From Yersinia rochesterensis (GTDB lineage: Bacteria > Pseudomonadota > Gammaproteobacteria > Enterobacterales > Enterobacteriaceae), in contig NZ_CP032482.1 in NCBI RefSeq assembly GCF_003600645.1, forward strand, positions 2,976,001 to 3,040,000: DNA of 64,000 bases. Reading direction: 5' to 3'. Shown piece by piece: positions 1-8,723 of the stretch (its first letter is position 1; every line of letters begins with the position of its first letter). The translations under genes and the position numbers were made by a program. The notes below the pieces were generated by a model. That model did not search any database and was not told the DNA's origin. It worked only from the letters and a program-made list of their open reading frames with translations.

Positions 1-3
1 AAG

Positions 4-1305
4 CTAGATTTGGGTATTTTGTTTTATCGCTTTTCTAAAGTCATCCATTGAACAGAATCCTTTAGCATCAATCGGGCAACCTTCAATTTCCAATGTGACT
101 CGTTTGGGCGGAGCTTGAAGTGACAACGGTGTTTTATTACGGATTTGTTCGGTCGACAAATATATATACTCAATCTTCATCAATTCTTTGTTTTGTTTAA
201 TGTCATTCCAGCGTTCAAATACCACCTTGCCGCTGATGGGGGTTTTCTCATACTGATCTGGCAGTTGATATTCTTTGGTCTTGAGCGCGGCCAATAATGA
301 CGCAATATTGGAGTCATGCCCAACCAATACCGCCAGTTTGGCTTTTTGTGCCGCTAATTCATTCGGCGTTTTCTCACCAATGGGATCAAGGGCTGAACTG
401 ATAAAACCAACCAACTTCTCGGCAGCATTATCTGCTATAGCGGGTGAGCCGAATAAAGTTTCATGGTAGAGGTTTTTAATATCGATTAATTTGCGCCACT
501 CTTCAGAAGACTGAATGCGCCCCCAAGCGACATCTTTGGCCGGGAAACCCTCATAATATTGCAGCATGAAAGCATCCGATGCCCCGGTACCCAATCGCAG
601 TGGGCCGGTAATGCCCGGTTCTTTATTTTGCACTAATACAATATCTGTCGGCTGTGTGCTCCAATCACATTTTTTATCTACTAAGCACGCAGGTGAGTTT
701 TTATAATCCAAAACTTGGGACAACAAATCATAGTTAGGTTGTAAGCGCTTATTTAAGCCCTCAACTCCGCCTGGCCCGGCATGTTGATTAATAGAAGCCA
801 GCGCTTTTTGTTTAAACTCTGGGGTAATGTCCAAAGTAATAATTGGATTAAATACCGGGTCCATTTTACCGATTTCTTTTTGGTGAGTAACAGGAACATT
901 ACAACCGGGGAAAGCACCAAATAAGAAATGTTGCGCAGTGCCAATCGTTCTTGGCAAACTGTTGGCGTAGGTAAATACCGTGGTGGGTGCTGGGCATCCG
1001 CTTGATTTTAATAACTTGGTATCTGCCAGCCACTCGCGGAAATACCCGCCCATCATCGCCTCAAGTTCTGCGCCTTTTGGCGTCAGGTAGCCGCCGGGTG
1101 TTGTCCATTGCGGCCATTTATCCGGTGTTGCACTGGAAAGCATATCACCATAATTCACTAGAGGTGCGCGTATACCATGACGGCTCATGACCAAAATCTG
1201 TTCAAGCTTATAATTATCGCTTTTATCTTGAGCCATAATAGGGGTTGAAGCAGGTAGGAGTATTGCCAATAAGGTCAAGGTATACGCAGTCTTTACTTTT
1301 ATCAT
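4..1305 (-). CDS. agp: Periplasmic histidine acid phosphatase, glucose-1-phosphatase type
   Basis: Histidine-type acid phosphatase that removes phosphate from sugar phosphates such as glucose-1-phosphate in the periplasm. The N-terminus from Met at 1305 is a typical Sec signal peptide (KVK, a hydrophobic run, then ...STPIMA|QDK). The family RHGxRxP motif lies at about residue 42 and the catalytic HD pair appears in 'GHDSN'. The second half (ITLQYYEGFP-like, TPISGKVVFERW, EGCPIDAKGFC) follows E. coli Agp closely. The frame is open to 1353, but that start lacks a signal peptide and would translate an inverted repeat, so 1305 is preferred. One difference from my memory of E. coli Agp: the motif reads SRHGIRAP rather than SRHNLRAP, closer to phytases, so phytase-like activity is possible. 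The gene stands alone, tail toward the window edge. Confidence 0.85.
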   Translation of the reverse strand: MIKVKTAYTLTLLAILLPASTPIMAQDKSDNYKLEQILVMSRHGIRAPLVNYGDMLSSATPDKWPQWTTPGGYLTPKGAELEAMMGGYFREWLADTKLLKSSGCPAPTTVFTYANSLPRTIGTAQHFLFGAFPGCNVPVTHQKEIGKMDPVFNPIITLDITPEFKQKALASINQHAGPGGVEGLNKRLQPNYDLLSQVLDYKNSPACLVDKKCDWSTQPTDIVLVQNKEPGITGPLRLGTGASDAFMLQYYEGFPAKDVAWGRIQSSEEWRKLIDIKNLYHETLFGSPAIADNAAEKLVGFISSALDPIGEKTPNELAAQKAKLAVLVGHDSNIASLLAALKTKEYQLPDQYEKTPISGKVVFERWNDIKQNKELMKIEYIYLSTEQIRNKTPLSLQAPPKRVTLEIEGCPIDAKGFCSMDDFRKAIKQNTQI

Positions 1306-1330
1306 CTCAAGCTCCGTCATCCAGTTGATG

Positions 1331-1392
1331 TATATCCCCTTTTCGCTTGGCATTGCGGGGGGAATTGCAAAACCAAGCGAAAAGGGGATATA
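1331..1392. repeat. Perfect 20-bp inverted repeat in the agp leader
   Basis: The left arm TATATCCCCTTTTCGCTTGG (1331-1350) is the exact reverse complement of 1373-1392, with a 22-nt loop. It sits 25 bp upstream of the agp start. It could form a cruciform or a long RNA hairpin in the 5' leader, or be the remains of a small inverted-repeat element. There is no U-run on either side, so it is not a classical terminator. Confidence 0.8.
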
Positions 1393-1541
1393 AGAATCTG
1401 TAGACTTTCAATTGCTACAGATTTGTTACAACAGACATGATAGACACAGAGGAGGGGTAAAAGCGGAGCCTCATCACAGTTCCACTCATTTTTTATCCCT
1501 GCTTAGCGCTGAGATTGACACAGCGCTGTTTTAAACAGAAA

Positions 1542-2498
1542 TCATTTCCTGGCGGGCATATCTGGAATAATTAAATCCCCACGTAATGCATAGGAACCCA
1601 GCACACTTTTGGTTTTCTCATTAAGCCATGCCACTATTTTCGCCGCCATTGCGTCCATAGAATATTCAATTGCAGGAATGGTTGGAACCCCCGGATAATG
1701 TAACGACCCGGCCAAGCTAAATACCATGATGTCATCAGGAACGGATTTATTAAACGCCTGAAGCTGTGGAATAACACTTTGTGCTTCTCGCTCATCAGCA
1801 ACCAACAAAGCATTAAAATTGAGTGTCGCACTGCTATTAAGCAGCACTTGCAACGCAACCGATGAAGAGGACGAATCCATAAAAATCAGGTCACGATTGA
1901 AAGGCAAAAAGTTATTTTCCAGTGCTCGTTTATAACCTAATAACACCTCATCTACATACCCGCAGGTATCAGGATTTATTAAGGCAATTTTTCTTCTGCC
2001 CTGTTTTATTAAATAATTACAGGCGGTTTCTGCGGCAAAAGCATGATCGAAATGGATACTATTAGTAGCATCGACATCCATACAATCGACCAGAATAATA
2101 CTTTCATCCGCGAGATTAAGTGGGAAACGGGCACCAATGATCAACACGTCATCACACAAACCGCAGGTCAACTCATCCAGTGCCTGCATAACTTCAGCTT
2201 TGTTATTGGCAAAACGCAGCAGCAAATGCTTTTGATGTTGGCTCAGATGTTTTTCAAGCGCATACAGATAACCAGTTGTTTGGTTTATGTTTTCCTGCGC
2301 GCAGATAACACCAATACAGCCTGTTGACTGACTTAATAATGATTGCGCGATAACATTTGGTCGATAATTGAGTTCATCGACCGCTTTTAATACGGCCAGG
2401 CGGCTAGCTTCCTTAACGCCACGTGAACCACTCAACACTCGTGACACTGTGGCTTTAGAAACCCCAGCTAAACGTGATACATCGTTGATTGTAGACAT
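1542..2498 (-). CDS. LacI/GalR-family transcriptional repressor of the adjacent beta-glucoside PTS genes
   Basis: LacI-family regulator of 318 aa. It has an N-terminal helix-turn-helix (INDVSRLAGVSKATVSRVLS, residues 4-23) with hinge region (ELNYRPNVIAQSL), followed by a periplasmic-binding-protein-like sensor domain (GCIGVICAQ..., ...VPTIPAIEYSMDAMAAKIV). A good Shine-Dalgarno (GAGGAGAG) precedes the ATG at 2498. It is divergent from the PTS operon starting at 2852, and the intergenic space contains several GGAAAACGGTTTCC-type palindromes expected for this family. The inferred role is repression of the operon, and probably of itself, relieved by a sugar or sugar phosphate. AscG or BglR-like functions are possible; the exact inducer cannot be read from sequence. 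Confidence 0.9.
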   Translation of the reverse strand: MSTINDVSRLAGVSKATVSRVLSGSRGVKEASRLAVLKAVDELNYRPNVIAQSLLSQSTGCIGVICAQENINQTTGYLYALEKHLSQHQKHLLLRFANNKAEVMQALDELTCGLCDDVLIIGARFPLNLADESIILVDCMDVDATNSIHFDHAFAAETACNYLIKQGRRKIALINPDTCGYVDEVLLGYKRALENNFLPFNRDLIFMDSSSSSVALQVLLNSSATLNFNALLVADEREAQSVIPQLQAFNKSVPDDIMVFSLAGSLHYPGVPTIPAIEYSMDAMAAKIVAWLNEKTKSVLGSYALRGDLIIPDMPARK

Positions 2499-2584
2499 GA
2501 TTCTCTCCTCGGCAGGCTTTAGTCCTTGCCTGTCATTCCTAAATACAGCTCCGGCCCAACAATTGCAGTTTCCTGAGTATAATC

Positions 2585-2614
2585 GTTTCCATTTGCCATG
2601 GAAACCGAATTTCC
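2585..2614. promoter_or_regulatory. Candidate LacI-family operator near the repressor gene
   Basis: GTTTCCATTTGCCATGGAAAC (2585-2605) is an interrupted palindrome and overlaps GGAAACCGAATTTCC (2600-2614). Both use the GGAAA/TTTCC half-sites found in the PTS-side operators. The position, about 90-115 bp upstream of the repressor start, suggests autoregulation or a looping partner. Confidence 0.5.
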
Positions 2615-2649
2615 ATCACTATCCAAAATAGTTATCAAAACCTAAAACC

Positions 2650-2686
2650 TGTGATGTTCATCAAATAAATAATTCCTTTATATACT
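2650..2686 (+). promoter_or_regulatory. Candidate CRP site and promoter of the PTS operon
   Basis: TGTGATGTTCATCAAA (2650-2665) fits the CRP consensus TGTGA-N6-TCACA with one mismatch, and TATACT at 2681-2686 is a plausible -10 box 15 nt downstream. With a start near 2693 the CRP centre would lie near -35 to -40, compatible with class II activation. Catabolite control is usual for beta-glucoside genes. This is inferred from motif match only. Confidence 0.45.
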
Positions 2687-2724
2687 GGACTTTGATGGCT
2701 ATCACAGTTCTATTCTCTTTGGAT

Positions 2725-2818
2725 GGAAAACGGTTTCCGTATGATATCCAATCATTGCCGAAACAACCGCATTACCCAATTGGAAAACGGTTTCCGCATT
2801 GTGTCAGAAACGTTTTCC
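2725..2818 (+). promoter_or_regulatory. Operator cluster for the LacI-family repressor
   Basis: Two identical 14-bp palindromes GGAAAACGGTTTCC lie at 2725-2738 and 2782-2795, 57 bp apart. A third degenerate copy AGAAACGTTTTCC lies at 2806-2818. The central CG within dyad symmetry is the hallmark of LacI/GalR operators. They fall between the putative promoter and the first PTS gene, suggesting roadblock repression or looping. Confidence 0.75.
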
Positions 2819-2851
2819 ACACTGTTTTTTATATTTTGAGGATGGTTGTAG

Positions 2852-3166
2852 ATGTTCAAGATTATGTTGTGTTGTTCCGCCGGTATGTCCACCAGCATGC
2901 TGGTGAGGAAGATGCGGACAGTTGCCGAGGAGAGAGGAATAGCTGTCGATATTGATGCTTTTGGCGTATCTGAATTTGATACTCAGTTTCCACGCTATCA
3001 GGTCGTTCTGCTCGGGCCGCAAGTGAAATACATGTTAGGTATGCTCTCAGAAAAGGCTGCTGTTCACGGTATTCCCGTCCAGTCCATCGATATGATGGAT
3101 TACGGAATGCAGCGTGGCGATAAAGTCCTGGACTATGCACTGTCGCTCATTAACGCGACCCACTAA
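2852..3166 (+). CDS. PTS lactose/cellobiose-family EIIB component
   Basis: Small cytoplasmic EIIB (104 aa) of the lactose/cellobiose/chitobiose class. The N-terminal phosphocysteine loop reads MFKIMLCCSAGMSTSMLV, with the phosphorylated Cys in the C-SAGMSTS motif, and 'VVLLGPQVKYML' is a typical EIIB segment. It accepts phosphate from EIIA (5934-6236) and passes it to the sugar bound by EIIC (3179-4510). An SD (GAGGA, 2838-2842) precedes the ATG at 2852, and the EIIC gene follows after 12 bp. It resembles ChbB/CelA; substrate specificity among cellobiose, chitobiose and aryl-beta-glucosides is unresolved, though the GH1 enzyme in the operon favours beta-glucosides. Confidence 0.9.
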   Translation: MFKIMLCCSAGMSTSMLVRKMRTVAEERGIAVDIDAFGVSEFDTQFPRYQVVLLGPQVKYMLGMLSEKAAVHGIPVQSIDMMDYGMQRGDKVLDYALSLINATH

Positions 3167-3178
3167 GAAGGTGTTCAA

Positions 3179-4510
3179 ATGAGTTCTCTCTATCAATCGA
3201 TGGTTGCTGTTATTGAACAATCTATTACTCCGTTAGCCGGACGTCTCGGACAGCAAAAATATGTTATTGCTATCCGTGATGGCTTTACCGCAGCACTGCC
3301 TTTCATGATCATCGGCTCATTTATGCTGGTGTTTATTTTCCCTCCATTTTCGGCTGATACCACCATAGGATTCGCCCGGTCGTGGCTGGATTTTTCTCAG
3401 ACCTATCGTGAACAGCTCATGCTGCCATTCAATCTGAGCATGGGGGTCATGACATTTTTCATTTCTGTGGGGGTAGGTGCAAGTCTGGGGCGACAGTTTA
3501 ATCTCGACCCGGTAATGACTGGCTTGCTGGCATTTATGGCATTTTTGCTTGTTGCAGCCCCCTTTGCCGACGGCAAAATCTCGACTCAGTATCTTTCTGG
3601 TCAAGGGATCTTCACGGCATTGATTACGGCTATTTATTCCACCCGTGTTTATGCCGCATTGAAGCAACACAATATTACTATTCGCTTACCGAAAGAGGTG
3701 CCAACAGGTGTCGCGCGCTCTTTTGAAATATTGATCCCGGTATTGGTTATTATTGCCACACTGCACCCACTCAATTTATTCATTGAATCGCAGACCGGTA
3801 TGATCATTCCAGAAGCTATCATGCATTTACTGGCTCCATTGGTTTCTGCATCAGACTCTTTACCGGCGATGTTACTGTCAGTCTTGTTGTGCCAAATTTT
3901 CTGGTTCTCCGGCATTCACGGCTCACTGATTGTCACGGGCATCATGAGTCCATTCTGGATGACCAATCTGGCGGCAAACCAGGCCGCACTGGCCGTCGGC
4001 GCAACCTTACCGCACATCTATCTGCAAGGTTTTTGGGATCACTATTTACTGATTGGTGGCGTCGGCTCCACATTACCACTGGCTTTCTTACTGTTGCGTA
4101 GCAAAGTCACTCATTTACGCACCATTGGTAAGTTAGGTGTGGTACCAAGCTTCTTCAATATTAATGAACCTATCTTGTTCGGTGCTCCAATTATTATGAA
4201 CCCGATAATGTTCATACCTTTTATCTGCGTACCAATGATCAATGCCATTCTGGCTTATTCCGCAACCAAACTGGGATGGTTGGCTCAAGTGGTCTCTCTG
4301 ACTCCGTGGACAACTCCGGCGCCGATTGGTGCATCCTGGGCGGCGAACTGGGCCTTTAGTCCTGTAGTGATGTGCTTGATATGTATGATGGTTTCCGCCC
4401 TGATCTATCTGCCATTCCTGCGTGCTTATGAACGTTCATTGCTGAAAACCGAAGTGGAGAAATCTCTGAACAACGCCCCATCACTGTCAGATACCGTCCG
4501 TAGCAACTGA
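3179..4510 (+). CDS. PTS lactose/cellobiose-family EIIC permease
   Basis: Inner-membrane EIIC (443 aa) with about ten hydrophobic segments. The family signature NINEPILFGAPIIMNP lies around residues 326-341, and FWDHYLLIGGVGSTLPL precedes it. It transports a beta-glucoside while phosphorylating it using EIIB. A good SD (AAGAAGG) precedes the ATG. The next gene follows within 30 bp, so EIIB, EIIC, glucosidase and EIIA form one operon. It resembles CelB/ChbC. Confidence 0.92.
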   Translation: MSSLYQSMVAVIEQSITPLAGRLGQQKYVIAIRDGFTAALPFMIIGSFMLVFIFPPFSADTTIGFARSWLDFSQTYREQLMLPFNLSMGVMTFFISVGVGASLGRQFNLDPVMTGLLAFMAFLLVAAPFADGKISTQYLSGQGIFTALITAIYSTRVYAALKQHNITIRLPKEVPTGVARSFEILIPVLVIIATLHPLNLFIESQTGMIIPEAIMHLLAPLVSASDSLPAMLLSVLLCQIFWFSGIHGSLIVTGIMSPFWMTNLAANQAALAVGATLPHIYLQGFWDHYLLIGGVGSTLPLAFLLLRSKVTHLRTIGKLGVVPSFFNINEPILFGAPIIMNPIMFIPFICVPMINAILAYSATKLGWLAQVVSLTPWTTPAPIGASWAANWAFSPVVMCLICMMVSALIYLPFLRAYERSLLKTEVEKSLNNAPSLSDTVRSN

Positions 4511-4536
4511 TAACCATGCATAAAGAGACCAGATTA

Positions 4537-5919
4537 ATGAAATACCAATTTCCGGATAACTTCTGGTGGGGCAGTGCCAGCTCAGCACTGCAAACTGAAG
4601 GAGAAAGTCTTCACGCTGGCAAAAGCCCAACAACTTGGGATGCCTGGTACGCTAGCCAACCGTCGCGCTTTCACCAGCAGATTGGCCCGAATGATACCTC
4701 AACATTCTATCGCAACTGGCGGCAAGACATTGCGTTGCTTAAGCAATTGAATCACAACAGCTTTCGGACATCATTAAGTTGGGCGCGCCTGATTCCAAAT
4801 GGCGTTGGTGAAGTCAATCCCGAAGCTGTCGCCTTTTATAACAATGTGATAGACGAACTTCTGGCCCAAGATATTACGCCCTTTATTACTCTGTTCCACT
4901 TTGACATGCCGATGGCGATGCAAGAGATAGGCGGCTGGGAAAACCGTGAAGTGATTGATGCCTGGAAGCACTATGCTGAAGTGTGTTTTGAGCTGTTCGG
5001 CGACCGGGTTAAGCATTGGTTTACTTTCAATGAGCCGATTGTTCCTGTTGAAGGTGGCTATCTGTATGACTTCCACTATCCCAATGTGGTGGATTTTAGA
5101 CGAGCAGCGACGGTGGCATATCACACGGTGTTGGCACATGCGACGGCGGTTAAAGTTTATCGCACTGGTCAGTATGAGGGGGAAATCGGTATCGTGCTGA
5201 ACCTAACACCTTCATACCCACGATCGCAAAACCCTGCTGACCTGAAAGCGGCCGAATATGCAGACCTATTGTTTAACCGCAGTTTTCTTGACCCGGCATT
5301 ACGCGGTGAATATCCACAGGAACTGATTGATTTACTGTGTGATTACGACCAGATGCCGGTACGGCTGCAAGGAGATAAAGCCCTCATTGCTGAAGGCAGA
5401 ATCGATCTACTGGGCATTAATTACTATCAGCCACGGCGTGTAAAATGCCGTGACAGTGCAGTAAATCCACAAGCTCCTTTTATGCCGGAATGGCTGTTTG
5501 ATGCCTATGAAATGCCTGGCCGTAAAATGAATCCTTATCGGGGATGGGAAATTTATGAGCCTGGAATTTACGATATCTTGACCAATTTACGACTTAATTA
5601 CGGTAACCCTCGCTGCTTTATTTCCGAAAATGGCATGGGTGTTGAAAATGAAGAGCGTTTTTTACAAGATGGAAAAATAAACGATCAATATCGAATAGAT
5701 TTTGTATCCGACCACCTTAAATGGCTGCATAAAGGAATAAGTGAAGGCTGTAATTGTCTTGGTTACCACATGTGGACATTTATTGATAACTGGTCTTGGT
5801 GCAATGGTTATAAAAATCGTTATGGCTTTATTCAATTAGATTTATCTAGCCAAAAACGTACTGTCAAAAAAAGCGGGGAATGGTTTGCCACTACCGCGGT
5901 TAATAATGGTTTTGATTAA
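4537..5919 (+). CDS. GH1 6-phospho-beta-glucosidase
   Basis: Glycoside hydrolase family 1 enzyme that cleaves the 6-phospho-beta-glucoside delivered by the PTS to glucose-6-phosphate plus aglycone or glucose. The N-terminus is FPDNFWWGSASSALQTEG. The acid/base catalyst is in 'FTFNEP', the nucleophile in 'ISENGMG', and the conserved 'TFIDNWSWCNGYKNRYGFI' lies near the C-terminus. The frame opens at 4516, but MKYQF at 4537 gives the usual family start with a better-placed purine-rich SD. It lies between EIIC and EIIA in one operon. Homologues include BglA, AscB and BglB, so I give no symbol. Confidence 0.92.
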   Translation: MKYQFPDNFWWGSASSALQTEGESLHAGKSPTTWDAWYASQPSRFHQQIGPNDTSTFYRNWRQDIALLKQLNHNSFRTSLSWARLIPNGVGEVNPEAVAFYNNVIDELLAQDITPFITLFHFDMPMAMQEIGGWENREVIDAWKHYAEVCFELFGDRVKHWFTFNEPIVPVEGGYLYDFHYPNVVDFRRAATVAYHTVLAHATAVKVYRTGQYEGEIGIVLNLTPSYPRSQNPADLKAAEYADLLFNRSFLDPALRGEYPQELIDLLCDYDQMPVRLQGDKALIAEGRIDLLGINYYQPRRVKCRDSAVNPQAPFMPEWLFDAYEMPGRKMNPYRGWEIYEPGIYDILTNLRLNYGNPRCFISENGMGVENEERFLQDGKINDQYRIDFVSDHLKWLHKGISEGCNCLGYHMWTFIDNWSWCNGYKNRYGFIQLDLSSQKRTVKKSGEWFATTAVNNGFD

Positions 5920-5933
5920 AGTAGGAATAAATA

Positions 5934-6236
5934 ATGGTCGAATTAGAAGAAGCAGTAATGGAAATTATTGTTAATGCCGGGCAATCACGTAGCTTGTGCT
6001 TTGAAGCACTACAAGCCGCGCGAAAAGGCGACATTGATAAAGCCAAAAGTTTGCTACAAGAAGCTGATGGCTTTGCCCGCCAGGCACACCATATGCAAAC
6101 CAAGCTGATTGAACAGGATGCGGGAGAGGCCAGACAACCAATGACGCTTATTATGGTTCATGCTCAGGACCATTTAATGACCTCATTGCTGGCCCGAGAG
6201 TTATCAGAAGAAATCATTCATCTTTATCAGCGTTAA
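5934..6236 (+). CDS. PTS lactose/cellobiose-family EIIA component
   Basis: EIIA of the lactose/cellobiose family (100 aa, all-helical trimer in known members). The segment IIVNAGQSRSLCFEAL is near the N-terminus, and the phosphorylated histidine lies in 'MVHAQDHLMT'. It receives phosphate from HPr and donates it to the EIIB of this operon. SD AGGAA lies upstream, 14 bp after the glucosidase stop. It resembles ChbA/CelC. It is the last cytoplasmic gene of the cluster; the porin gene follows after 187 bp. Confidence 0.92.
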   Translation: MVELEEAVMEIIVNAGQSRSLCFEALQAARKGDIDKAKSLLQEADGFARQAHHMQTKLIEQDAGEARQPMTLIMVHAQDHLMTSLLARELSEEIIHLYQR

Positions 6237-6423
6237 TTTTTTAAATATAAACATTATTATATTATCCATCTTAAACGGAGAGATTATTACGCCTAAAATT
6301 TAAATAACCCTTATTATAATGACATTATTAAAAACAACCTTACCTTGGTGATAGCACTATTATCCTGTCAAATTCAGGCGGGATAGTATCGTCTAATATA
6401 ATAAATTATTAAATGAGACAGTG

Positions 6424-7818
6424 ATGAAAATATATAAACAACTTCCTTTAGCAATAGCGGTTATCGCCGCGCTTTGCCCTATTTCTGTACTGGCACAAGA
6501 AACAGTGACAACCATTACAACCGAACAACTTAATAAAATAGTTGCCGATGCGGTAGAAAAAGCACTAGCGGAACGTAAGGAAAAAATAGAAGCCGCTACT
6601 ATTCAAAAACCCAGTGTAGATGTGGTTGAGAAATCATCTACCCCACCAACTCCAGATATGGCCATCCCCTATGGTCTAAAATTTAATGCATATGCGCGTT
6701 ATGGCGCACACTTCCAGGCGGGTGACCAAAAATACGTGGGTGTTGATGGTTCTTATAATGGTTCCTCAGCTATTGGCCGCTTGGGAAATGAGGGCAACGG
6801 CGGGGAGTTCCAGCTTTCTAAAGCCTTCAAAGGCGATAATGGCGCTATTTGGGATGTGGTGGTCATGCTCGACCACTGGGGTGACGAAGTTAACCTGAAA
6901 AAAGCTTATGCCGGGGTGACTAACTTATTTGAATCTCAACCCAATGCCTATTTATGGGCCGGTCGCGATTTCCATCAGCGCCCACAACAAGGTATTAACG
7001 ACTATTTCTGGATGACCCATGATGGACAAGGCACTGGGATAAAAAACTTGGATCTCGGTGGTGTTCAACTTGATGCCGCCGCTGTCGGCTCGGTGCAATC
7101 CTGTAATCCAGAAGTTGTCGCAAACCCATCAAATCCATCACGCATCACCTGTACCGGAGGGTCGGGAACCGGTGATAACGGCCATTATGCTCTGACATCC
7201 AAAATACATGGCGTGCAGTTGGGGCCGATCGACTTTGAGCTATTTACCAACTATGGTTTTGATTCTAAAGCTATTGAGAGTGAAGAGAAGCTGAAAGCCT
7301 GGCAAACTGCGGTGGTACTCAGTCATAAGGGCGACAATATTGAGAACAAGTGGGTTACCCGCTATTCCGATAATTCAGATAACAGTGTTTATAACAAAAC
7401 TGACGATCTTCGCACTGTTTATACCAGCCTTGAGGGCACCTATAAGTTCACACAGCAAACCTCTGTAACTTACCTCGCAGCATTCCATGATTACGACAGA
7501 AGTCACCATAATGAGGACAATCGCCGCAACTATGGTGTCATTATTCGCCCAATGCATTTCTGGAACGATATCCATTCAACCTGGCTTGAAGCGGGTTATC
7601 AGCGCGTAGATTATGATACCGGCGGTGATAACAAAGGCTGGAAGCTGACACTTTCTCAGAATGTCTCTATAGCGATGGGTGCAGACTTCAGACCAATGCT
7701 GCGCTTCTATGTCACCGGGGGTGAAGTCGATAACAAGCATACTGCGACCACCACTGACACCGAAGATACACGCCTTGACTCTTTCAACATCGGGGCAATG
7801 TGGGAAGCCTGGTTCTAG
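6424..7818 (+). CDS. LamB/BglH-family carbohydrate-specific outer-membrane porin
   Basis: Outer-membrane sugar porin of about 464 aa. A signal peptide (KIYKQLPLAIAVIAALCPISVLAQ) is followed by a short coiled-coil-like segment (TEQLNKIVADAVEKALAERKEKIEA) seen in BglH-type porins, then a maltoporin-like beta-barrel (FNAYARYGAHFQ, GRLGNEGNGGEFQLSK, WAGRDFHQRPQQGINDYFWM) ending in the C-terminal aromatic of outer-membrane proteins (MWEAWF). A GTG at 6421 is possible, but the ATG at 6424 has better SD spacing (GAGACAG). The 187-bp leader contains an imperfect hairpin (6356-6387). It probably admits beta-glucosides for the preceding PTS. Confidence 0.9.
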   Translation: MKIYKQLPLAIAVIAALCPISVLAQETVTTITTEQLNKIVADAVEKALAERKEKIEAATIQKPSVDVVEKSSTPPTPDMAIPYGLKFNAYARYGAHFQAGDQKYVGVDGSYNGSSAIGRLGNEGNGGEFQLSKAFKGDNGAIWDVVVMLDHWGDEVNLKKAYAGVTNLFESQPNAYLWAGRDFHQRPQQGINDYFWMTHDGQGTGIKNLDLGGVQLDAAAVGSVQSCNPEVVANPSNPSRITCTGGSGTGDNGHYALTSKIHGVQLGPIDFELFTNYGFDSKAIESEEKLKAWQTAVVLSHKGDNIENKWVTRYSDNSDNSVYNKTDDLRTVYTSLEGTYKFTQQTSVTYLAAFHDYDRSHHNEDNRRNYGVIIRPMHFWNDIHSTWLEAGYQRVDYDTGGDNKGWKLTLSQNVSIAMGADFRPMLRFYVTGGEVDNKHTATTTDTEDTRLDSFNIGAMWEAWF

Positions 7819-7825
7819 TCCATAT

Positions 7826-7855
7826 TCAGGATAGCCGCTCCGGCGGTTATCCTGA
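7826..7855 (+). terminator. Hairpin after the porin gene
   Basis: A stem of 13 bp with one mismatch (TCAGGATAGCCGC / GCGGTTATCCTGA) and loop TCCG lies 7 bp after the porin stop. The downstream tract GTAATATAG is not a strict U-run, so it may act as a weak intrinsic terminator or mRNA 3' stabiliser. Confidence 0.55.
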
Positions 7856-7987
7856 GTAATATAGCGTTAATAAAATTCTCATCTGATCATCATTACCTCA
7901 TATTGTCTTACAGCATATCTGGCTGTTATCTTGGTGTTTATATGACGTCATACTTTCGCCTGCCACCGACAAAAGATAGGAATAATA

Positions 7988-8686
7988 ATGATGAAAATTT
8001 TGGGACTTATTGGCGGTATGAGTTGGGAATCGACTATTCCCTATTACCGGCTAATCAACCAGCAAGTTAAAGAACAATTAGGCGGATTGCACAGCGCCAA
8101 GATTATTCTCTACAGTGTTGATTTTCATGATATTGAGCAGTTGCAGGCCAAGGGGGATTGGCAAACTGCGGGCCAGGTGCTGTCTGATGCTGCGGTTTCA
8201 TTAAAACGTGCTGGGGCAGATGTTATTGTTGTGTGTACCAATACCATGCACAAAGTGGCAGATGAAATTGAAGCCGTCAGTGGATTACCTTTATTACATA
8301 TTACCGACGCCACTGCCGCACAAATCAAACAGCAAGGGATCAGTAAAATCGGTTTACTCGGCACCCGTTATACTATGGAGCAAGATTTCTATCGTGGTCG
8401 TTTAACCCAAAAGCACAATATTGAGGTCATTACGCCGGATAGTGAAGACCGCGAAATTATTAACCGTATTATTTATGAAGAACTTTGTCTGGGTATTATC
8501 AATGAAACATCGCGTCAGGAATATCGCCGTATCATCGGCCATTTAGAAGCACTAGGTGCGCAAGGGATTATCTTTGGTTGCACTGAGATTACCCTGTTGG
8601 TTAATGCGCAAGATGCCAGTGTGCCCGTGTTTGATACCACGGCAATACACGCCAAAGCAGCGGCACATTATGCGCTCCAGCTCTAG
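7988..8686 (+). CDS. Aspartate/glutamate racemase-family amino-acid racemase (YgeA-like)
   Basis: Cofactor-independent amino-acid racemase of the Asp/Glu/hydantoin racemase superfamily, 232 aa. Visible features are the N-terminal IGLIGGMSWESTIPYYRLIN, the first catalytic Cys in 'VVCTNTMHKV' (about residue 80) and the second in 'IIFGCTEITLLV' (about residue 198). It is cytoplasmic. E. coli YgeA has broad racemase activity, but the substrate of this protein cannot be read from the sequence. SD GATAGGA precedes tandem ATG codons at 7988 and 7991. It is separated from the porin by 169 bp and a hairpin, so it is probably a separate transcript. Confidence 0.87.
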   Translation: MMKILGLIGGMSWESTIPYYRLINQQVKEQLGGLHSAKIILYSVDFHDIEQLQAKGDWQTAGQVLSDAAVSLKRAGADVIVVCTNTMHKVADEIEAVSGLPLLHITDATAAQIKQQGISKIGLLGTRYTMEQDFYRGRLTQKHNIEVITPDSEDREIINRIIYEELCLGIINETSRQEYRRIIGHLEALGAQGIIFGCTEITLLVNAQDASVPVFDTTAIHAKAAAHYALQL

Positions 8687-8723
8687 CAATACCTGCAGAT
8701 ATTAATATCGCGGGCCAAGGACA

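Noticed and set aside
6356..6387. Riboswitch or antiterminator in the porin leader
   Set aside because: Only an imperfect hairpin is seen; no BglG-type RAT sequence or BglG-like antiterminator gene is present.
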